Of a stretch of DNA of 64,000 bases, positions 1 through 9,371 are shown one piece after another. Numbering within the stretch: the first letter of the stretch is position 1; every line of letters begins with the position of its first letter. The notes below the pieces were generated by a model. The model was not told the DNA's origin and ran no database searches. It worked only from the letters and a program-made list of their open reading frames with translations. This DNA comes from Thiohalocapsa sp. PB-PSB1. Lineage in GTDB: Bacteria > Pseudomonadota > Gammaproteobacteria > Chromatiales > Chromatiaceae. The stretch is from NCBI GenBank assembly GCA_016745215.1, contig CP050890.1:1860001-1924000 (forward strand). The letters are read 5' to 3'. A program made the translations under genes and the position numbers.

Positions 1-609
1 CGCCTGTACGTCGAATTCGGTCGCTTGAAGGTCGAGCTGGACTGGTTGAAATAAAGTCCGGGAAGAGCCTGTGAGTGTGCGTTGTGGCTGGATCAAGCTG
101 GACGTTGGGCGACAGACCGGGGGCATGGGCTTGGCGGTGAGTCGGCAGTGCGGGCTTGGTACAGCCGCCGCGTGCTTGCCTGACGGGTCTGCAACGCCCT
201 GCAGATGCAATTCTGCGTGGACTGCTGGACGACGCTCTGCGCGCGCACGGCAGGCCGGATAGCTTCAACACCGACCAAGGCTCGCAGTTTACCAGCGAGG
301 CATTCACCAGTGTGCTGATGGAGGCCGGGATCGCCATCAGCATAGACGGGCGCGGCCGGGCACTAGACAGACTTCGTCGAGCGTCTGTGGCGTACGGTCA
401 AGTACGAAGACATCCACCTCAAAGGCTACGCCACCCTAGCCGAGCTGGTGCGCGGGCTGCGCAAGTACTTTGCCTTCTACAACGCCGAGTGTCCACACCA
501 AGCGCTGGGCTACCGCACTCCCGAACTGGTGCACCGCTCGGGCAACGGCGGCGGTGCCGTGATCGCGGACACCTCGGCTCGGCAGGGCGAGGCGATGCAA
601 TTTATCTAA
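1..609 (+). pseudogene. IS3-family transposase remnant (orfA end plus broken orfB)
   Basis: Left-edge remnant of an IS3-type insertion sequence. Bases 1-53 encode the end of an orfA-like protein (GRLKVELDWLK then stop), the usual C-terminus of IS3-family OrfA. Orf B follows in pieces. A segment near 70-150 resembles the OrfB start (GWI...SRQC), and 'WYSRRVLA' near 157-180 belongs far downstream in an intact OrfB, so roughly 150 codons are missing between them. The DDE region is then readable as SFNTDQGSQFTSEAF and ISIDGRGRALD. A frameshift near 370 leads to FVERLWRTVKYEDI, ending with the conserved YFAFYN...HQALGYRTPE and a stop at 607-609. Several frame breaks and the deletion make it inactive. 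Family assignment rests on these motifs. Confidence 0.85.
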
Positions 610-639
610 TCAGCGAAGCCTAAACTCGGGGGAAAATTG

Positions 640-664
640 TCCTGGACATGGGGTCCACTTTAAT
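640..664 (+). mobile_element. Probable right terminal inverted repeat of the IS3 remnant
   Basis: The stretch 'gtcctggacatggggtccac' lies about 30 bp after the orfB stop and resembles the ends of IS3-family elements that finish in a GGGGTCCA-type terminus. The left end lies outside the window, so the pair cannot be checked. Confidence 0.5.
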
Positions 665-670
665 TTTTCG

Positions 671-729
671 CCCGCAAGCGGGCTCCTACGTCGGCCGTTC
701 CCGCCGGCTTGTAGGAGCCCGCTTGCGGG
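671..729. repeat. REP-like palindrome
   Basis: A perfect inverted repeat of about 19 bp (cccgcaagcgggctcctac and its complement) is separated by about 21 bp. A partial relative (gtaggagcccgctta) occurs near 1659-1675. It looks like a REP/BIME-type hairpin rather than a gene terminator, since no coding sequence ends just before it. Confidence 0.7.
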
Positions 730-741
730 AGACTGCCGGTT

Positions 742-808
742 ACACGATAAGGATCGACCACGGGAAAACCATCCAATGCCAGGGCCGGTTTGTGGGGAAA
801 CCTCAGGG
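742..808 (+). repeat. Dispersed repeat family VI, copy 1
   Basis: About 70 bp, roughly three-quarters identical by eye to 27429-27506. Shared blocks include 'aaggatcgacca', 'tccaa(a)tgccagg' and 'ccgtttgtgg' variants. No reading frame is conserved between the copies, so it is taken as a non-coding repeat. Confidence 0.55.
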
Positions 809-978
809 ATTGCCGGCTTTTCAGTCGGTTCGGCTTTGGCGTGGGTCAATGCCGAGCCTAATTCATCCGAGCTGAACGTGCGAGAGAAGATGTGCCAGGT
901 CGTGCCGGCCGCAAGATCGCCTGATGCGGGCATTGAGCCCGCATCAGGCGAGGCCGGCTGGAAAGCCGGCGCTCCCAG
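804..978 (-). repeat. Element I (215-bp inverted-end repeat), diverged copy A
   Basis: In reverse complement this matches the element seen at 30-31 kb and 40 kb: the GCCGGCTTTCCAGCCGGC end, then the hairpin CCTGATGCGGGC/GCCCGCATCAGG, then 'ttgcggccgg' and 'gctcggatg'. The second internal hairpin is decayed and the copy is shortened to about 175 bp. It lies just left of a DUF6164 gene. Confidence 0.75.
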
Positions 979-1121
979 AGAAAGCCGGCGCTCCCAGGGA
1001 AAGGCGGCGCTTTCAGTGCAACTTCCTTGGGATTCTGAAACTGCTGCGGTGTCTTGATTGACGGACTTGGCGTACAATCCATGGCTTTCTCCTTAGCAGT
1101 ACAATAGCGCGAGATGTACCG

Positions 1122-1487
1122 ATGCCGGTCCTGATCTTCCGCCTCAATAATGTTCCCGAGGATGAGGCCGCCGATGTGCGCGCCTTGCTCGACCAGCACG
1201 GCTTCGCCTATCACGAGACCACCGGTGGCTTCCTCGGCTTCGGCGTTGCCGGACTTTGGCTGCTGGACGACAGCCGCAAGGCCGCTGCCCGCGCGCTCAT
1301 CGACACCTATCAAGACGAGCGACGGGTGCGTCTGCGCGCCGAGCATGAGGCATTGCGCCGCGCCGGCCGCGCCGAGACCATGCTGCATCGCTTCGCCCGC
1401 CAGCCCTTGCAATCCCTATTCTATATTGCCGCCGCCGCCGCGGTATTGTACTTAACGCTCTGGCCCTTCTTGGCCTTGGAGGGCTGA
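1122..1487 (+). CDS. DUF6164-family small membrane protein
   Basis: This 121-residue protein starts with a soluble region of about 90 residues (LIFRLNNVPEDEAADVRALL, then GFLGFGVAGLWLLDD) and ends with one hydrophobic segment (about residues 97-117, QSLFYIAAAAAVLYLTLWPF). The opening NVPEDEA...VRALL, the mid-region W-L-D-D and the basic RVRLRAEHEALRR stretch before the membrane helix match my recollection of the DUF6164 family, for which no function is established. The N-terminal fold resembles DUF2007-type signal-transducing domains, but that is inference. The gene stands alone between repeat-rich spacers, with only a weak ribosome-binding site. Confidence 0.75.
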   Translation: MPVLIFRLNNVPEDEAADVRALLDQHGFAYHETTGGFLGFGVAGLWLLDDSRKAAARALIDTYQDERRVRLRAEHEALRRAGRAETMLHRFARQPLQSLFYIAAAAAVLYLTLWPFLALEG

Positions 1488-1550
1488 TGCGCACGGCCGC
1501 GTAGGCTATTGCATCCGCTCTTGGCGGGCATGACCGGGGCCGTCGGCCGA

Positions 1551-1813
1551 ATGCTGCCTTCAAATGATATAAGGATTCGCCGCAGAGACGCCAAGCGCGC
1601 AGAGGGGCTAAGGCGCCCCGCCCGCAGCGGACCTTGACCAGTCGTAGGAGCCGGTCGGCGTAGGAGCCCGCTTAGGGCGACCCGGCAAATGATGCCAGCG
1701 GAGCGGACGCGAGCGCCGTGCCTTTTCTGGGAGAAAGGCTTTAGGCCACTAGAAATTAAGAATAAAACTTCATTCTAGTTGAATGGCTGAACATTCTACG
1801 CAGGCAGCACCCC
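1551..1813 (+). repeat. Element II copy 1 (rRNA-gene-like 'cgcagagacgc' hairpin repeat)
   Basis: It begins with 'atgctgccttcaaa', continues with 'aaggattcgccgcagagacgc', and ends with 'cttcattctagttgaatggctgaacattctacgc' and 'aggcagcaccc'. The right half is almost identical to 25084-25133. The start and end carry the inverted pair GTGCTGCC/GGCAGCAC. An extra 'taggagcc' REP-like insert lies near 1641-1680. Most of the 450-bp gap between the flanking genes is this repeat; no gene is visible in the rest. Confidence 0.75.
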
Positions 1814-1938
1814 CGCTGCCCGCTCCAACAGGCAGGTTGAGCATCGACACTCATGACCCAACGTTTATTAGGCTTGACAAAACCTAGTAAACGACCGTAA
1901 AGCACTAAATAATCATTGACGAATCCTGGAGATCCTTC

Positions 1939-2553
1939 ATGCGATATTTATCTACTCTCCTATCATCCGCCTTATTGCTCTCATCCGCCGCCTTCGCTAA
2001 CATCGCAGAAGCCGGCGGTACCTCGAACCTGACGATTACCGAGATCGTAAGTCAAAGCGCTGGCAACACCGAGTTCGACGGCAACAAATTCGACTACGAC
2101 ATTCTGCTCAAGGCTGTCCTTACCGCTGGCCTTGCGGACGCCTTAGACGATCCCGATAGCAACCTCACGCTATTCGCTCCCAACGACCGCGGATTTATCC
2201 TCCTCGCCCGAGATCTAGGCTACACGGGATATGACGAAGAGGAAGCCTGGCTGGCAATTGTTGACTTTCTGGATGGCCCCGATGACGATGTGGACCCCAT
2301 TCCGTTTCTGCAGAGCATTCTGCTGTATCACGTCGTACCGAAGAGAATTTCCGTCTTTGGCTTCATCAGGGCTGTTTTGCGTGGCAGTGACATCACAACC
2401 CTGAACGGCGAGACGGTCGATCCATTCTTCTTTGGCCTGGTCGATAAGGCACCGAATCTCAGGAATCCGCGTCTGTCCTTCCCGATCAATGTATTCGCTC
2501 GGAATGGAATTATTCATACCATCAATAGGGTGCTGATTCCAGTTGACCTCTAA
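1939..2553 (+). CDS. Secreted fasciclin (FAS1) domain protein
   Basis: The 204-residue protein has a typical signal peptide (residues 1-25, MRYLSTLLSSALLLSSAAFA then NIAEAGG) and a single FAS1 domain over the rest. FAS1 landmarks are LKAVLTAGLADAL, the conserved NLTLFAPNDRGF, the YHVVPKRI box and the closing NGIIHTINRVLIP motif. FAS1 domains are extracellular adhesion modules; the ligand cannot be told from sequence. An aspartate-rich insert (DGPDDDVDP) is unusual. The start is supported by GGAG about 8 bp upstream. The stop codon lies within the first bases of a dispersed repeat (2552-2706), so that repeat may have shaped the C-terminus. Confidence 0.9.
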   Translation: MRYLSTLLSSALLLSSAAFANIAEAGGTSNLTITEIVSQSAGNTEFDGNKFDYDILLKAVLTAGLADALDDPDSNLTLFAPNDRGFILLARDLGYTGYDEEEAWLAIVDFLDGPDDDVDPIPFLQSILLYHVVPKRISVFGFIRAVLRGSDITTLNGETVDPFFFGLVDKAPNLRNPRLSFPINVFARNGIIHTINRVLIPVDL

Positions 2554-2706
2554 GGCGATTGTCGGAGAGAAACCTATCAACTGGCGCCGAATTCTCGTTC
2601 GCCTTCGCGAAGTGACAACCCGCCCATCGCCGCTCTATGGGCGGATTGCCGCGATCATGAAGGCGGACGAGAAGACAAGCCAGGTGGTAGGTTTCTCGAC
2701 AGAAAC
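2552..2706 (+). repeat. Dispersed repeat family III, copy 1
   Basis: About 155 bp, matching the reverse complement of 27068-27227. Long shared runs include 'caactggcgccg', 'tcgttcgccttcgcgaag', 'caacccgcccatcg', 'gcgaagacaagccag' (variant) and 'ggtaggtttct'. The copy at 27 kb is bounded by AAGGCGAT / ATCGCCT; here only the left boundary survives. It overlaps the stop codon of the fasciclin gene. Confidence 0.8.
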
Positions 2707-2777
2707 TGCCCGCCCCCGCAAGTCTGCGTGCGGACTCCATGCGCCGAGTCCGCATAACAAACACGACCCGCGTAATA

Positions 2778-3593
2778 ATGCCTATGCAAGTCAGTAAGAT
2801 CCACTTGGCTGTCATCATAGCCGCGACCTCAGTCCTTGCAGCCACCGCCGCGCTGATGCTGACCGGCTTTGGTACTAAGCAGCAACAGTCGTCAATCGCG
2901 CAGGCCGCCGCCGAAACCTGGCAGATACAACAACGGCTGTCCGCCCTGCAGCATCGGTTAGATATGGAAATCGAGGAAAATAAGCGACTTCGCAAACAGA
3001 TGGCGGTACTTGAACGCAATGCCGATAAACCGCAAGCGAATATGTCCATTGCCGGAAGTCAGGACGTGAGTAATCCTGCTGCACAAGCCGTCTTTGATGA
3101 ACACAGGTATACCCCCCAGGTTCCAACATTCGAGTCGATCCCTTGGGATCGGCTTCGATCGGATAAAATGGCATCGAAGCCCTCTTCTAGAGAGACTGAT
3201 AACGCCGACAGCCGGGTTGCAACCATTGCAAGCGCGTTGAGCCTGGGCGCGGATCAAGAGGTATTTTACACCCAGCTGCTGTCCGACTACGAGAACCGTG
3301 TCGACGCACTCTACGATCGCGTCGCTGAGCAATATGACTACGCATCCGGGACAGACCCGTTCCAGTTCCAAGACATGCTGCTCGAGATCGAGCAGGAAAA
3401 GTCAGAGCTTGACGCGATGTTCGACGAAGAGTTCTCCCATGTGTTGTCCGAACAGCAGGCCGCCCGTTATCTAACCCTTCCGGCCGAGGAGCGAGGCGTC
3501 GGCCCCAATGCGGGTATCGATCGCCTCGATCTTCAGATGTTCGACCTGCCCTTCATGCTTTCCAGGCCATTCAATACGGATCAGGCCTTTTGA
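2778..3593 (+). CDS. Membrane-anchored coiled-coil protein of unknown function
   Basis: I do not recognise a family. From the ATG at 2778 the product is 271 residues. An N-terminal hydrophobic segment (residues 6-29, KIHLAVIIAATSVLAATAAL) would act as a membrane anchor. It is followed by a heptad-rich predicted coiled coil (about residues 40-80, ending EIEENKRLRKQMAVLERN). A polar linker leads to a second helical region (ASALSLGADQEVFYTQLLSDYENRVDALYD ... EIEQEKSELDAMFDEEFSHVLSEQQAARYL). The tail EFSHVLSEQQAARYLTLPAEERG resembles the helical stretch of Spy/CpxP-like periplasmic proteins, but no motif proves that. An in-frame ATG 39 bp upstream is less likely because it would put charged residues before the anchor. 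No strong ribosome-binding site is seen. Confidence 0.65.
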   Translation: MPMQVSKIHLAVIIAATSVLAATAALMLTGFGTKQQQSSIAQAAAETWQIQQRLSALQHRLDMEIEENKRLRKQMAVLERNADKPQANMSIAGSQDVSNPAAQAVFDEHRYTPQVPTFESIPWDRLRSDKMASKPSSRETDNADSRVATIASALSLGADQEVFYTQLLSDYENRVDALYDRVAEQYDYASGTDPFQFQDMLLEIEQEKSELDAMFDEEFSHVLSEQQAARYLTLPAEERGVGPNAGIDRLDLQMFDLPFMLSRPFNTDQAF

Positions 3594-4417
3594 ATCTGTT
3601 GGTCCTGTGAGCTCGAGAGCACCGAGTTCACCAGCAATCTAGTGCTCTGCTGCGGAAGTCGCGAGACCGTTTGCGGTCGTAATCGTAGTCGTCATCGATA
3701 ACCCACGATGAGCGATCACGATTACGACAACGACAAACAGCAGAAACGGGAGCGGGACATCGGCACCGCCACACTAGTAGTAACCCATACCCTGGTAAGG
3801 AGTTCCATCCGTGCAAGTGAAAATATGGTTGTGGCAGTGTTGGTGCTGCCCGAAGGGATTCTGTCGCTTGCGTAACACACCCCTTCCTGACGTGCAGAAT
3901 CTCGAGGCCACATCCCATCAAGCAACCGTAGCTCATTCAAGCCGGAATCGAGGAAAAGGATCACATCGGAATAAGCATGGCCGTCCACGGCGATAATGAC
4001 CGCTTGCGCCGGCCGCCGGATGGTTCGTTTGCAAGGTGGAATGCATTGATGACTGATCCAGATCAAGGAATTCTGTTGACCAGGCGGAACTTTCTCAGTT
4101 AAGTCCTCTCACATGACATCGAAACTGTCCCTTTCGTTTAGGGCCAGCACTCACACACCAAAAACAAAAGGGCATATCTGGTTATCATGTTGAGTGACTG
4201 TATTTACGCAGAATGGTCCATAGCGCAAGTGCGGCAATGCGGTAACTCAGTCGTGCCATCCTAACTACGCGCAAGATCGACAGACGGACCTGAGCCCCTT
4301 GAGTGCATTATAAGCATGCGTTCGTTGCGAATTAGGGCAATCCAAACCAGACCGACAGGATTCTTTGGAATTGCGGGCGATACCGTAATGAGATGATGGC
4401 AATGGAGAGATGACACG
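3594..4417. other. Long intergenic region with repeat IV and an FNR-like palindrome
   Basis: No convincing gene. 3713-3780 is a copy of repeat family IV (see 62484-62563). A minus-strand open frame at 3722-4066 runs through that repeat and has no recognisable domain. At 4053-4066 the sequence CTGAT-CCAG-ATCAA matches 9 of 10 half-site bases of the FNR/CRP-like consensus TTGAT-N4-ATCAA, but it lies about 350 bp before the next start, so a role is only possible. Stop-rich, lower-GC sequence fills the rest. Confidence 0.5.
3713..3780 (+). repeat. Dispersed repeat family IV, copy 1
   Basis: About 68 bp, highly similar to the reverse complement of 62484-62563. The core 'acgacaacgacaaacagcag' followed by 'aaacgg(g/t)agcggg' and ending near 'actagta' is shared. 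The upstream sides hold short 'gattac/gatcac' iterations in both copies. Confidence 0.7.
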
Positions 4418-7400
4418 ATGTCTTTGACCATGTTTCGCGCGACATTGATACGCATTGTCGCTTATTTGCTCGTCGGTCTCGGCACCCTCGCAGCGATGCA
4501 ATCGCCAGCGCAGGTTGCGGAACTGCCGTCTTCGCTATCCTTCGACGCTCCTGCCCGGGTCTCCGTCACCCCGCTCGACCTTTCCACTGCCCCTGCAGAC
4601 GCTGCGCTAACCGCTGCCGGACAGCTCGGCGGTCCGCTCTATCCCGTCGAGGAGCCCTCCGTCTTGGCGGCGGAATCGACCCCGGGGCTGTTTGCGGCGG
4701 CCAGGCGACTGTTTACCAGCGAGGCCGACCGGGCAGCACGCCGCAGCGCGCAGAACCTTGCCTTCGGTGAGGCCATCCAGCACTGGAACGCCCACGATTG
4801 GGACGCTGCCACCGAGCGCTTCGAGCGGCACCTCGCCGACTACCCCGACAGCCCCTGGGCGGCGGAAGCCGAGATCCACCTCGCCTGCGAGGCACGCTAT
4901 CAGGGCCGCTACAGCGAGGCCGAGCAACGCTACCGGAGTATCCTGGAGCGGCTGAAGGACGCCGACGATTTCGGTGCGCGCAAGCTTGCCAACAAAGCCC
5001 GGCTGCGGCTCGGGGTGCTGAAGACGCTGCGCAACAATCGCGACGAGGCCGCGGAGTATTTCTCGGAGCTGGAAGAGAACGGCCTGGACTGGCGCGAGCG
5101 GACCTATGCATCCCACTGGGTGCGCCGGCTCGCCGCCGAGCGCGGGCAGGAGCTGGCGCTGCTCAACTGCGGCTATCTCGCCCTCGGCGAACTGTTGGAG
5201 CTGCGCGGCGATGTCGACGCCGCCGCGGACCTACGCGCTCGCGAGGCGCAAAGCGCGGACGGCCAGAGCCTCGCGGAGCTGACGGAGCTCGCCGCTGGGT
5301 TCGGTCTCAGCCTGAACGCGCGGCGCCTGTCGATCACGGACCTGGACGCCGTGCCGCTCCCCGCGGTGATCCACATCCAAGGCGCGGCGGATGGAGATCA
5401 GGGCCACTATTGGCTGCTGCAACGCAAGCGCGGCGCGCTGTTGACCCTGCTCGACCCGCAGAGCGGTCGGACCTTCCGCCAGGACGAGACGGAGTTCGCG
5501 GGGGAATGGCAGGGCGTCGCGCTGCTGTTCGCGGAAGACCCTGCCGATTTGCCGGGCATGGAGCTGGATGAGGCCGAGCGCGCCGAGCTGACCGGCGGCT
5601 GCTGCGGCAACCCGCGCCCGGAAGACGATACCGGTGATCCGGACCAGGATCCCGAGGACGACACCGCCGAAGACCCAGGGGAAGACTGCGGGGAATGCGT
5701 CTGGGACGTCAACCCCGTCAACATGAACTTCTACATCGGCGACATGCCGCTGTGGTACGACCCGCCCATCGGGCCGAAGGTCGGCATCCGGCTCAGCTAC
5801 AACAGCCAATCGGCACTTGCGCAACACGAGCCCTTCGGCAACAAGTGGCAGTTCAACTACGGCAGCTACCTGGTCGTCGACCCCGGCGACACCGTCACGG
5901 TCTTCATGCCCGATGGGCGTCGCGACCTCTACAACGGCGATACCGCGGGCAACTACACACCACCGGACGGCGTCTACAACCAGCTGACCAATCCGAGCGG
6001 ACAACGCTGGGAGCTGCGCTTTCCGGACGGCAGTGCCTTCATCTACGACATCCCCGCCGGCACCAGCTCCATGCAGCCCTTCCTGGTGGAGGCGCAGGAC
6101 CGCCACGGCCAGGCCCTGACCTTCAGTTACAACGCCGCGGTACAGCTCACCGGCATCACCGACGCGGTCGGGCAAGTCACCACGCTCGTCTACAACGACG
6201 ACGACCTGGTGGCGAGCGTCACCGACCCCTTCGGCCGCACCGCGACCTTCGACTACGACAGCGCCGGCAATCTGGTCGAGATCACCGACATGGCCGGCTA
6301 TTGGTCGCGGCTCACCTATGATGCCGACGTCTACGTCACCAGCATCGAGAAGGCCGACGGCATCTGGCAGGTCGACATCGAGCCCGCCGACAACAGCGGG
6401 GCCGGCTTCTACCCGCCGCCCGGTGCGAACATGTGGGAGAACTACCGCATCACGGTCACCAACCCCCTGGGCGCGAAGGAGGAATACTATTTCGACGGCT
6501 GGTACAACAAGGGCTGGCACGTGAGCCCGCGCCACTACGTCGAGTACCAGGACAGCAGCACCAACAACGGCGCCGCCAGCGTCGACAAGACCCTTTACTA
6601 CTACAGCTATTACTCCGGTCGACGCGCCGATATCCGGCGTATCGAGTACCCCGGCCAAGGCCAAGTCAGCTACCAATACGACAGCGCCGGCAACGTCACT
6701 CAGGTCACCAATCCGGACGGCGGCATCGTCCAGATGACCTACAACGACCAGGGCAAGGTCACCGCCCTCACCGAACCCGAGGGCAAGGTCACCAACATGA
6801 CCTATGCCGCCAACGGCGTCGACCTGCTCGCCGTCGCCGACAGCCGCGGCACCATCGCCTACCAGTACAACGCGGTCCACCAGGTGACCCGCATCACCGA
6901 CCGGCGAGGCCACAGCACGGCCTTCGCCTACAACAACTTCGGCCAGCTCACCCGGATCACCGCAGCCGAGGGCACCGCGGTCGAGACGGTCACGGACTTC
7001 ATCTACAACACCGACCACCGGCTGCAACGCATCGAAAAGGCCAGCGCGGCCATTGCACAGTACACCTACGACGCCGTCGGCCGCGTCCGCACCGAGACCG
7101 ACGCGAGCGGCCTGACCCTGACCTACGACTACGACGACCTGAACCAGGTCACCCAGATCACCTACCCCGACGGCGGCAGCGAGACCTTCACCTGGTCCGA
7201 CCAGCGCCCGTTCCAGCTGGTGCAGGAGACCGCCCGCGGCGGCCGCGTCAACCGCTACGGCTACGACCCCGAGAAGCGCCTAACCCAGAGCATCGCGCCG
7301 GACGGCGGCCTGACCCGCCAGCAATACGACGCCGACGGCAATCTGACCGCGCTGATCGATGCCAACAGCAACCCGACCACCTACAGCTACGACGCCGACG

Positions 7401-9364
7401 GTCTGGCGATCGCCGAGACCTATGCCGACGGCAACGGCACCAGCTACACCTACGACGCCTCCGGGCGGGTGCAGACCCGCACCAACGCCCGCGGCATCCA
7501 GACCGTCTACAGCTACGACCTCAACGGCAACCTGACCGGAATCGACTACTCCGACGACACGCCGGATGTCACATTCATCTACGACGAACACAGTCGGCTG
7601 ATTCAGCGCAATGACGGCATCGGCACGACGCGGTTCACCTACGATGCTAACGACAACCTGCTCACCGTTGATGGCCCCTGGGCCGACGATACCATCACCT
7701 ACGCCTACGATGCGCTGGACCGCCGCACCGACATGGACGCCCGGGGGGGCAGGCCGGTGGCCTACGGCTATGACGGCCTCGGCCGGCTCGCCAGCGTTAC
7801 CCACGGCACCCGCGCTTCCACCCTGACCTATCAGGGCAACAGCAACCTCATCGACCGGCTGACGCGCCCGAACGGCAGCTACACGACCTATACCAACGAT
7901 GCTCTGCAACGCCTGACGGCGCTCGGCAACTACAAGTCCGACGGCAGCGTCATAAACCGCTTCGAGTACAGCTATGACACGGACGATCAGCGTACCGAGG
8001 AGATCGTCACCAACGGCCTGCCGATGGTTGCGCTGAGTCCGGGCCTGGAGGAGATGCAGGTTAACGAGTTGAACCAGGTCGCTAGCGCAGGCAATCCGGC
8101 GCGGACCTATCACTACGACGCCGACGGCAACATGACCCAGGGGTACACGCCGGATGGTTATGTTTGGACAGCAATTTATGATGCGGAGAACCGGCTTACG
8201 AGCATTACGTTCACGGATGCTGGTGGCATCGTGCATTACACGAGATACGAGTATCTTGGGAACGACTTGGTAGGGCTTGTGCGCCGTTCTCAGAATGGAG
8301 TGTTGCAGGAAGAAATGCGCATCGTCCGCGATGGATTATTACTCATTCTGGAGCGCAACGGAGAAAATGCGGTACAACGTGAGTATATCTGGCGGGGTGA
8401 CGGCCTGGGTGGAATTGGCCAGCTTCTCCGGCTTACTCAGGAGGGCGGCGACTATGAGTACCTGATGGACGGTCGTGGTAACGTCGTTGGGTCGCTGGGG
8501 GATGCAGAGCAACAGGTCGCTGCTTATCGCTACGGGAGCTACGGGAACCTTGTAGCGGAGGCGAGCACGATAAATCAGCCGATGGGATTCTCCAGCAAAA
8601 GCTTCGATGCGCCGAACGGGCTGAGTGATTTCGGCTACCGCTTTTATAGTCCGAGTCTCGGAAAGTGGCTGACCCGCGATCCGGCACATCAGCAGGGTGG
8701 TGTCAACCTTTACGGTTACGCTCATGCCAACCCGGAAGGTTTTGTCGACCCTGACGGGCAAACGCCGCTTGTTACCGGCGCAATAGGAGCGGGAATCGGT
8801 GCGATCATTGGTGGGTATAACGCTTGGAGCAGCGGTGGCAGTTGGTCACAAGTTGCGCTCGGCGCAGGGCAGGGTGCTGTTGTCGGGGGCGTATCCGGTC
8901 TAACGCTCGGTTTTGGTGGAGCGGCGATTTCCGGCCTAGTCGGTGGAGGTATTGCCGGGGGCGCGCTGGCAGGAGCAGTGGCGGGGGCTGCCGGCAATGC
9001 AGCAGGACAAGGTTTTGGTATGGCGATGGAAATGCAATGTGGGTTCGACTGGGAACAATTTGGATTTGCCACTGCGGCGGGCGGGCTTATGGGAGGTGCG
9101 TTTTTGCGTCCTTACACCGCGCCGAGTCAGCCGGTTACGAGCTGGGCCGGGCGCGGCGTGAATCCGGATCTGAACCCCGGACGCTGGGTGATGACCGGAG
9201 GGCGTACGTTGGGTAACTATGGGAGAACGGTGGGGCCGGCTATTCGCGGATATCCTTACTCTAACTCAATATCGAGCACGCTACCGCGAGGTTCGCTTTC
9301 CTATCCGCAAGGAGCTACTGGGAACCTTTCCGGATTGCTTGGCCAAAGAATAATCGTGCCCTAG
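4418..9364 (+). CDS. Rhs/YD-repeat polymorphic-toxin-like protein with TPR and C39-like peptidase domains
   Basis: A 1648-residue protein with a signal-peptide-like N-terminus (residues 1-36) and GGAGAG 9 bp before the ATG. Residues about 105-235 form TPR-like helices. A papain-like C39-type domain follows with Cys251 (LNCGYLAL), His330 (GHYWLLQ) and Asp346 (LLDPQ), a complete catalytic set. An acidic, cysteine-containing linker (about 395-425) leads to the Rhs wall: NPVNMNFYIGDMPLWYDPPIG and then some thirty YD repeats such as YDADGNL. The core ends with the classic YGYRFYSP-type, LTRDP and VDPDG motifs, Asp1444 being in FVDPDG. The last 200 residues are a glycine-rich membrane-like stretch and a tip domain (NPDLNPGRWVMTGG ... 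LGQRIIVP). Rhs cages enclose a C-terminal toxin; the tip's activity is unknown. Composition becomes less GC-rich from about 8150. Confidence 0.9.
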   Translation: MSLTMFRATLIRIVAYLLVGLGTLAAMQSPAQVAELPSSLSFDAPARVSVTPLDLSTAPADAALTAAGQLGGPLYPVEEPSVLAAESTPGLFAAARRLFTSEADRAARRSAQNLAFGEAIQHWNAHDWDAATERFERHLADYPDSPWAAEAEIHLACEARYQGRYSEAEQRYRSILERLKDADDFGARKLANKARLRLGVLKTLRNNRDEAAEYFSELEENGLDWRERTYASHWVRRLAAERGQELALLNCGYLALGELLELRGDVDAAADLRAREAQSADGQSLAELTELAAGFGLSLNARRLSITDLDAVPLPAVIHIQGAADGDQGHYWLLQRKRGALLTLLDPQSGRTFRQDETEFAGEWQGVALLFAEDPADLPGMELDEAERAELTGGCCGNPRPEDDTGDPDQDPEDDTAEDPGEDCGECVWDVNPVNMNFYIGDMPLWYDPPIGPKVGIRLSYNSQSALAQHEPFGNKWQFNYGSYLVVDPGDTVTVFMPDGRRDLYNGDTAGNYTPPDGVYNQLTNPSGQRWELRFPDGSAFIYDIPAGTSSMQPFLVEAQDRHGQALTFSYNAAVQLTGITDAVGQVTTLVYNDDDLVASVTDPFGRTATFDYDSAGNLVEITDMAGYWSRLTYDADVYVTSIEKADGIWQVDIEPADNSGAGFYPPPGANMWENYRITVTNPLGAKEEYYFDGWYNKGWHVSPRHYVEYQDSSTNNGAASVDKTLYYYSYYSGRRADIRRIEYPGQGQVSYQYDSAGNVTQVTNPDGGIVQMTYNDQGKVTALTEPEGKVTNMTYAANGVDLLAVADSRGTIAYQYNAVHQVTRITDRRGHSTAFAYNNFGQLTRITAAEGTAVETVTDFIYNTDHRLQRIEKASAAIAQYTYDAVGRVRTETDASGLTLTYDYDDLNQVTQITYPDGGSETFTWSDQRPFQLVQETARGGRVNRYGYDPEKRLTQSIAPDGGLTRQQYDADGNLTALIDANSNPTTYSYDADGLAIAETYADGNGTSYTYDASGRVQTRTNARGIQTVYSYDLNGNLTGIDYSDDTPDVTFIYDEHSRLIQRNDGIGTTRFTYDANDNLLTVDGPWADDTITYAYDALDRRTDMDARGGRPVAYGYDGLGRLASVTHGTRASTLTYQGNSNLIDRLTRPNGSYTTYTNDALQRLTALGNYKSDGSVINRFEYSYDTDDQRTEEIVTNGLPMVALSPGLEEMQVNELNQVASAGNPARTYHYDADGNMTQGYTPDGYVWTAIYDAENRLTSITFTDAGGIVHYTRYEYLGNDLVGLVRRSQNGVLQEEMRIVRDGLLLILERNGENAVQREYIWRGDGLGGIGQLLRLTQEGGDYEYLMDGRGNVVGSLGDAEQQVAAYRYGSYGNLVAEASTINQPMGFSSKSFDAPNGLSDFGYRFYSPSLGKWLTRDPAHQQGGVNLYGYAHANPEGFVDPDGQTPLVTGAIGAGIGAIIGGYNAWSSGGSWSQVALGAGQGAVVGGVSGLTLGFGGAAISGLVGGGIAGGALAGAVAGAAGNAAGQGFGMAMEMQCGFDWEQFGFATAAGGLMGGAFLRPYTAPSQPVTSWAGRGVNPDLNPGRWVMTGGRTLGNYGRTVGPAIRGYPYSNSISSTLPRGSLSYPQGATGNLSGLLGQRIIVP

Positions 9365-9371
9365 CAGCGCT

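Noticed and set aside
4053..4066. FNR-type binding site
   Set aside because: A good 9/10 match, but about 350 bp from the nearest start and not backed by a second site or promoter, so it is only mentioned in the spacer entry.
5231..7027. 598-codon minus-strand frame in the Rhs gene
   Set aside because: Shadow of the YD repeats on the other strand; composition is V/G/D-rich with no family match.
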